Below, one piece after another: positions 60,748 to 64,000 of a stretch of DNA of 64,000 nt. The stretch covers positions 5,684,368-5,748,367 of the forward strand of contig CM022669.1 in NCBI GenBank assembly GCA_012295275.1, written 5' to 3'. Positions within the stretch are counted from its first letter, which is position 1, and every line of letters begins with the position of its first letter. Both the position numbers and the translations under genes were made by a program. The notes beneath the pieces were generated by a model. It was not told where the DNA came from. It made no database searches and was given only the letters and a program-made list of their open reading frames with translations. Source of the stretch: Chrysomallon squamiferum. Its lineage: Eukaryota; Mollusca; Gastropoda; Neomphalida; Peltospiridae.

Positions 60748-63700
60748 TTCATAATATGTGCTTGAGAGTGTGTAGATAAATTCCGAGTATTTGGTTTTGC
60801 ACATCATGTATGTGTGTATCCATTATTTTATTACTGATACATATTTATGAGTCTTGTTTCTGTGTGTCTGGTCTTCTACTTAGGCAGGCTGTTGATAAAA
60901 TAATATCTGTTTATCTCGGACTGGCAGATTTCCTTCATTTAATAATTTCGAACATAACACTCAAATTACCTGTATTTTTTCTTATTTGCTGCATTTAGAT
61001 ATTTTTATTTTCATTTTTATTTTTATTTTTTATTTTTTGTTGGTATTCCTGGTATCTAAATATTAATTTTTTTTTTTTTTTTTTTTTTTGTAGGTTTGCC
61101 AGAAACCTGTGAGCGTGATCACATGACTCGCACAATGAGTGAACCTACAACAGCAGGCAGCACTCGCTCACTGAGCAACATACCTGCAGAAATAGAGAAC
61201 GAATCAAAGGTATTAAACAGAGATCTGAATCAAATAAGAGAGAAAAATTTGTAATGACCAAATGAATAAAAAGTAAAAGTCAACTCAAATCAAAATGAAT
61301 AAAAAGGAAAATTTATGAAGATTGTTTTGATGAAAAGAAGGAAAAAATTAATATGAAACAAAAATTCATAAAAAGTGAAAATGTTAAACATATGAAGAAT
61401 CAGAAATTTAAAAGGTATTAGATTCAAAGATTAAAAATACAAAGAATCGGCCATCTGAAAAAAAGCCTAATGAATCAAAGACAAAATAAGATATATTTTT
61501 CTACAAGATAAACAAAATGAATGTTTATAAATAATGTTTCTAATAGAATCTAGAGTGAATAAAATGCGAAGAATTCAAATTCTTAAATTGTTTTTGTTAT
61601 TGTTTTCACTAGACACCACAAGAACTTGCAGGTCAGAATGCTGGGGGTCTGAGTGACAGTGGCGACTCCTGTGTTCAGGAGGAGTTCCACGGTCTGAATG
61701 TCCCGCATTCCAGCATGACCAAGTCCCTCTCTACACCCTCCATACCAGCCGCTACAGATGCTGTCAAGTCCAGCGGTAACAGTTATTTATTTATTTTTTT
61801 TTTTTATATCTACATTTTCTTAGAGTATGGATAGCAGTTCTGAATTCTTGATGTTAGTTTTTACGATTTTGTTAAAAAAAAAACCGTTATACTAAACATT
61901 TTTTTCTGACTGTTCTCTCAATCTGTTTTACTGAATAATTCTTTAATTGTTCTGTAAATCTATTTTCTCAGATGTTTTCTTAGAATTATTTATTATTTTG
62001 TTTAAATTCTACGAATCTGATTTGTTAGATCTGTTTAGTTATTCTTTAAATCAGTCTTTTCTTCTTTTTATTTCAAATTTATTTACCAGTTTCATAAACC
62101 AGTTTTCTCAGAATCTTCTTAATTCTTCTGTAAATTTGTTTTCTCGATTTTTTACCATTTTATAAAAAGGTCATGGCAGACATCATATAACAGGTTTAAG
62201 TCTTTCAGTAACTAATTAAACCTTGTTTTGTTTTTTTCCCCATTATATTCAGAGTCACCAAAATATCGCAGAAACCACGAAGGACGTAAAGATGGTAAAC
62301 AGTAAGTTGCAGTTTTATTTTTATTTTATTTTATTTTTTTTAAATAGTTCTTATATGAATACGTAAATTCATCTGAGCTGTGCTAATATTTATTTCTGTT
62401 TGCAGTTTGAAAATAATTTCTATATATAATTTTTACAATTTTTTATATTATTCAGTCTAACATTATAACTATTGTTGAAGAAGTATTTGTAAAACTAAAG
62501 AGTGAAATAACATCAGTATAATCATGGACTCATTGTAGATAAACCCATGCACTATTTTGAGCTGATTTGAGCTGATTTGATCTCTGCCAGAAGCAAATTA
62601 TACAATAAGATCCCCTTGTACACTGATTTGTATAATAATAATCATAAAATGATATAACTACACATTAATCTGTAAAAAATGTATTACTCTTGCTGAAGTT
62701 AATTTCTTTTTGTAAATATATTTGTTTACTCATAATTCAGTGTAGCAAGACAGCTGTTGTGTTGATGGTTTGAAAAGAGGAAATTATTATCAAGCTTAAG
62801 AGTATTTGTACATTATACAGATGAAGAGCTTTGTAATTCTTCAATTAGTTCTAGTCCCGTATAAAATTAAATAAATAATAATAACACAAAATGAATAAAT
62901 TAAAACAGATTTCTGACGTGAATCACCTTACTATTGAAATATGCATACAACAGAAGGTGAATATTATTAAATTATTATTATTTATTATATATGCGTATTT
63001 TTTCATATGCAGAACAGTTCCAGCACTGTATATAAGTAAATTAAATAAATAAAATAAAAATGAATAAAAATAGGACAACTGTACCTGCCAATAAGCAGCT
63101 TGTTAGCAAAATGTTTAGATTTTCTGGTGTCTGTTGTCTTTTTTATTTTGTCTCAGTTTCCAGGTTTTAGTTTGGTCAGGGCTGCTGTAGTGCATGCAAC
63201 TGGATAAATTGGTGTTCTTTGAAATATTTTATTTTGTCATTAATAGTCCAGTAGATCATCAGTGTGTGTTAATGTTAGAGAAGTTTACCATTAATACTTG
63301 AGAAACATTTCAGTAATTCAGCAAATTAATACATCAAATTTAAAAAAAAATATTTTAAAGAATTTTATTGTTATCGTTTAAATATATTTTTATATTACTT
63401 GGTATTTATTTTGGTCTTTATTTATTTATTTATCTATCTTTTTATTATTATTATTTTTGTTTTTTTAATTAACTACTAAAAATAAGTGTATGGCTGATTT
63501 CGTTTTAGATGATTAATTTTTATATATATATATCAATGTAGTGAGCTTTATTTTAAAGATATATGTAATTTTAAAAAATTCATTAAATTTATTCTTTTTC
63601 ATAATCAATTTAATTTATGTTTATTTACTATTTTAGGTGCAAATACAGTTTTCATGTACTTAAAGATTTTTCAGAATGGAAATTCATTTTGGTTTTCCTG

Positions 63701-64000
63701 TTCCATTTCTTTTTTTCTTTTTTTCTAATGGTGGAATCAAAATATTATCATTTTCTACATATCATTTCGAAAAAAAAAAAAAAAATTATATATCACTAAT
63801 AAAATTATGTCTTTATTTCTAATTTTTTTTTATATAAATTATCTTCTTTTTTCTTTTTTTTTTTAATTAAATTTTTTAGTATTATTAGTATTATACAATG
63901 AGTGTGGTGTGATGTCCATCCTGTGTCCATCTCGTGGTCATAGTTGTTGTGACGTGAGCCCTTATTTTGCCCTTTGCCCTGTTATTTCAGACTAGGAGGT
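19766..64000 (+). CDS. AKAP13/ARHGEF28-family RhoGEF, N-terminal ~712 residues (3' end beyond window)
   Basis: Coding exons inferred from splice borders and phase: 19766-19798, 20152-20299, 22289-22579, 23152-23341, 35301-35431, 36929-37048, 37540-37761, 40219-40301, 49645-49741, 56720-57038, 57461-57624, 61094-61209, 61613-61775, 62253-62301, 63991-64000 (partial). Every junction keeps the frame open. The product starts MALSPAEAPVYGG, resembling the AKAP13/ARHGEF28 start. An N-terminal domain unique to these paralogues runs to about residue 157, followed by an ankyrin-like segment (ETLLHFAARLGLSRVASYIL, about 163-190). A long Ser-rich linker contains SLNSLEGSDEGEF, reminiscent of a conserved Ser/acidic motif in ARHGEF28. 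Known for the family: RhoA-directed DH-PH exchange factors that scaffold PKA (AKAP13) or focal-adhesion kinase (ARHGEF28). The C1 and DH-PH regions are not reached here. I see no convincing PKA RII-binding helix, so I leave the choice between paralogues open. Extra exons may hide in the 7-12 kb introns. Confidence 0.85.
20565..20790 (+). repeat. (TAA)n / poly(A) / (TAAAA)n simple-repeat tract
   Basis: A TAA run (20565-20580), a ~47-base poly(A) (20581-20627), mixed A/T, then a TAAAA pentanucleotide array to about 20780. It lies in intron 20300-22288. A poly(A) that seeds TAAAA repeats is typical of an old retroposon tail, but no element body is recognisable next to it. Confidence 0.9.
21525..21640 (-). 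mobile_element. Possible degraded tRNA-derived SINE or tRNA pseudogene
   Basis: On the - strand the sequence reads AGCTCTGAAGCATTACTAGA … AAAGGACACAAGTTCAAATC. This resembles the D-arm, anticodon-arm and T-arm of a tRNA, with a good Pol III B box (GTTCAAATC, complement near 21572-21580) and a poor A box. Stems are not conserved, so it is not a functional tRNA. The call is by eye only. Confidence 0.3.
22029..22058 (+). repeat. (CAA)n microsatellite
   Basis: About 10 CAA units lie 230 bp upstream of RhoGEF exon 3. Confidence 0.93.
23022..23070 (+). repeat. (ATT)n microsatellite
   Basis: About 16 ATT units lie 80 bp upstream of RhoGEF exon 4 (acceptor ending at 23151). Confidence 0.95.
23537..23555 (+). 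repeat. Short interstitial telomere-like repeat (TTAGGG)
   Basis: TTAGGTTAGGGTTAGGGTT: about three units of the metazoan telomere repeat, one lacking a G, in the large RhoGEF intron. Confidence 0.85.
33007..33063 (+). repeat. Compound (GT)n-(GA)n microsatellite
   Basis: About 17 GT units run directly into about 12 GA units, and a second short GA run follows at about 33078-33092. Confidence 0.95.
34193..34279 (+). repeat. Long (CA)n microsatellite
   Basis: About 43 CA units with one interruption (CAGA near 34265). It is the longest dinucleotide CA tract in the window and is likely length-variable. Confidence 0.97.
35061..35213 (+). repeat. Compound (TTTA)n-(GTT)n-(ATT)n tract before RhoGEF exon 5
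   Basis: TTTA units (35061-35126) pass into GTT units (35126-35165) and then ATT units (about 35192-35213), ending 85 bp before the acceptor of the exon at 35301. Confidence 0.93.
35301..49741 (+). CDS. RhoGEF exons 5-9: Ser-rich linker
   Basis: Exons 35301-35431, 36929-37048, 37540-37761, 40219-40301 and 49645-49741 encode a polar linker of about 218 residues. Visible motifs: KQRRSSSEK (basophilic-kinase site), the acidic/amphipathic stretch MEVEDTIDRIFESCQ, and DVRRESLARFSKS (RRxS type). Exons 6, 7 and 8 begin in phase 1 (completing a codon started by G), so exons 6 and 7 are symmetrical. Exon 8 ends in phase 0 with CAG|GTCAGT. That donor has been copied into the following intron (see the 100-bp array). 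Homology to vertebrate linkers is weak, as usual for this region. Confidence 0.72.
35841..35875 (+). repeat. (CA)n microsatellite; (GT)n also at 35514-35547
   Basis: Two oppositely oriented dinucleotide tracts about 300 bp apart lie in the intron 35432-36928. They could pair as a stem in the transcript. Confidence 0.9.
37222..37259 (+). repeat. (TA)n microsatellite
   Basis: A pure TA run flanked by TGTA/CATA variants in the intron 37049-37539. Confidence 0.93.
39060..39095 (+). other. Candidate nested in-frame microexon (36, 21 or 15 nt)
   Basis: Within intron 37762-40218, acceptor AACAG (ending at 39059), then CTGCAG|GTAACA (39074/39075), then GGCAG|GTAACT (39095/39096), define exons 39060-39095 (36 nt), 39075-39095 (21 nt) or 39060-39074 (15 nt). 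All are multiples of 3. In the phase-1 context of the flanking exons all are open, adding GILPAGNRVVQA or parts of it. No expression evidence is available. Confidence 0.35.
39861..39874 (-). promoter_or_regulatory. CTCF-type core site
   Basis: CTGCCCCCTGGTGG, whose complement CCACCAGGGGGCAG matches the CTCF core consensus at essentially every position. It lies in the only notably GC-rich, complex part of intron 37762-40218. CTCF is conserved in bilaterians, so binding is plausible but unproven. Confidence 0.5.
40273..40690 (+). repeat. 100-bp tandem array containing exon tail + splice donor
   Basis: The unit starts inside the RhoGEF exon 40219-40301 (ATCTGCAACTTTCAC at 40273) and recurs at 40373, 40473, 40573 and about 40672. 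Each full unit holds the last 29 nt of the exon plus 71 nt of intron. Donors CAG|GTCAGT persist at 40302, 40402 and 40502; the next copy reads CAGGACAG, losing the GT. More decayed relatives (GTCAGTTTTAATTTGTTTAA variants) continue to about 41120. Confidence 0.93.
40302..49644 (+). other. 9.3-kb RhoGEF intron
   Basis: Besides the 100-bp array it contains (CATA)n 41991-42048, (GA)n 42891-42933, a GA run near 44300-44325, (GT)n 46325-46377, poly(T) 47499-47528 and further homopolymers near 48070. A less AT-rich, coding-like patch at about 43083-43280 has acceptor and donor signals, but no combination keeps the phase-0 frame. A possible recursive-splice site AG|GTGAGT is at 44191-44198. No confident exon. 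Confidence 0.65.
46325..46377 (+). repeat. (GT)n microsatellite
   Basis: About 25 GT units, pure, in the 9.3-kb RhoGEF intron. Confidence 0.96.
49950..50118 (+). repeat. Imperfect trinucleotide tract (ACT/GCT/ACA)
   Basis: Runs of ACT, GCT, ACA and TAC triplets extend over about 170 bp. Both strands read as homopolymeric open frames (T/A-rich on +, S/V/C-rich on -), a consequence of the triplet repeat rather than a gene. Confidence 0.9.
53690..54270. promoter_or_regulatory. CpG-rich intronic island, possible alternative promoter
   Basis: This is a sharp compositional break inside an AT-rich intron: CpG clusters such as GCCGCGCAG, AAGCGCCGCTAAC, AATCCGC and TAGGCGGCGTTCACG (53700-53835), with further CpGs to about 54260. 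No open frame with a real start codon spans it. Its composition matches the two other putative promoters in this window. AKAP13-type genes are known to use internal promoters that make shorter GEF isoforms, so this could be a downstream start. It could also be a conserved enhancer or an inserted fragment. Confidence 0.35.
55985..56345 (+). repeat. 22-bp minisatellite, about 16 copies
   Basis: Tandem units of AAGGAAACTTTTATATTTTACC have a 22-bp period (for example TTACC at 56001 and 56023) with scattered substitutions. The array creates a 96-codon open frame on + by chance. Confidence 0.93.
56720..62301 (+). CDS. RhoGEF exons 10-14: conserved Ser/acidic linker with kinase and 14-3-3-like motifs
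   Basis: Exons 56720-57038, 57461-57624, 61094-61209, 61613-61775 and 62253-62301. Exon 10 (106 codons) is the largest of this gene here and includes GNIRICVNGITVDSTTDYQ. Exon 11 encodes SLSLNSLEGSDEGEFQDAQW, which lines up with the Ser/acidic motif before the C1-DH-PH part of ARHGEF28. Exons 12-13 carry RTMSEP (Ser615), TRSLSNIP (Ser627) and TKSLSTPSIP (Ser678), all basophilic-kinase/14-3-3-like. Exon 14 is short and basic (ESPKYRRNHEGRKDGK) and ends CA|GTAAGT. Confidence 0.8.
59742..59823 (+). repeat. (CT)n microsatellite
   Basis: About 38 near-pure CT units. Like the tract at 1499-1594 it is a homopyrimidine mirror repeat. Confidence 0.96.
60713..60745 (+). repeat. (GT)n microsatellite
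   Basis: About 16 GT units in the 3.5-kb RhoGEF intron. Confidence 0.95.
62302..63990 (+). other. RhoGEF intron before the window edge
   Basis: AT-rich, with short homopolymers and an imperfect 10-bp duplication GAGCTGATTT near 62560-62580. It ends in a good polypyrimidine tract and acceptor (GCCCTGTTATTTCAG, ending at 63990). An earlier acceptor (CTATTTTAG, ending at 63636) opens a frame in phase but shows no convincing donor. Confidence 0.6.
63991..64000 (+). CDS. Start of next RhoGEF exon (10 bases, truncated by the window)
   Basis: After the strong acceptor the bases ACTAGGAGGT complete the split codon CA|A (Gln) and continue Leu-Gly-Gly in frame with exon 14. Too short to identify. Confidence 0.5.

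Larger units (their letters stand above)
57625..61093 (+). other. 3.5-kb RhoGEF intron
   Basis: AT-rich, with CT/GTCT repeats at about 59200-59270, a long (CT)n at 59742-59823, (GT)n at 60713-60745, and a long T tract directly before the acceptor at 61091-61093. Nothing in it resembles an exon. Confidence 0.7.

Noticed and set aside
63637-63740. Exon starting at the acceptor CTATTTTAG (CKYSFHVLKDF…)
   Set aside because: In phase with exon 14, but no convincing donor, no C1 zinc-finger spacing and AT-rich codons. The acceptor at 63990 is better.

Overview
This is an animal nuclear genome window: AT-rich, intron-rich, with GT-AG introns, abundant microsatellites and minisatellites, and TTAGGG-like telomeric units. 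The gene content (kinesin KIF24, an ankyrin/SOCS-box protein, and the AKAP13/ARHGEF28 RhoGEF family) together with the compositional style suggest an invertebrate bilaterian, most likely a lophotrochozoan such as a mollusc. That placement is inference; no species marker is present. There is no bacterial operon, phage, CRISPR array or rRNA.

Layout. (1) 1-9.8 kb, + strand: a complete KIF24-like kinesin. A likely TSS and non-coding exon lies at about 0.46-0.6 kb, and ten coding exons run from 1691 to 9781. All splice phases join cleanly and give 1464 aa: SAM domain, kinesin-13-type motor, long disordered region, short conserved C-terminal segment. (2) 12.1-13.2 kb, - strand: a single coding exon for a 358-aa ankyrin-repeat/SOCS-box (ASB-like) protein with an N-myristoylation-type start, convergent with KIF24. 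(3) 15.8-64 kb, + strand: the 5' part of an AKAP13/ARHGEF28-family RhoGEF. There is a CpG-containing promoter with a CRE near 15.8 kb, then non-coding 5' exons, then the start codon at 19766 (residues 1-11 resemble the AKAP13 start). Thirteen further exons follow to 62301, plus the first 10 bases of another exon at the window edge. About 712 codons are present; the DH-PH catalytic domains must lie beyond 64000. Introns reach 12 kb and make up most of the window.

How the genes relate: no shared pathway is evident. KIF24-type kinesins act at centrioles and cilia, ASB proteins are Elongin/Cullin-5 ubiquitin-ligase receptors, and AKAP13/ARHGEF28 proteins activate RhoA. The most interesting non-routine items are: a 100-bp tandem array that has copied the splice donor and tail of a RhoGEF exon into its own intron; a nested, frame-preserving 15/21/36-nt microexon candidate; a near-consensus CTCF core site about 0.8 kb downstream of that candidate; a CpG-rich island inside a 7-kb intron that could be an alternative promoter; and a myristoylation-type ASB protein whose start codon is overlapped by a 5-codon upstream ORF. 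I found no wholly new biological system.
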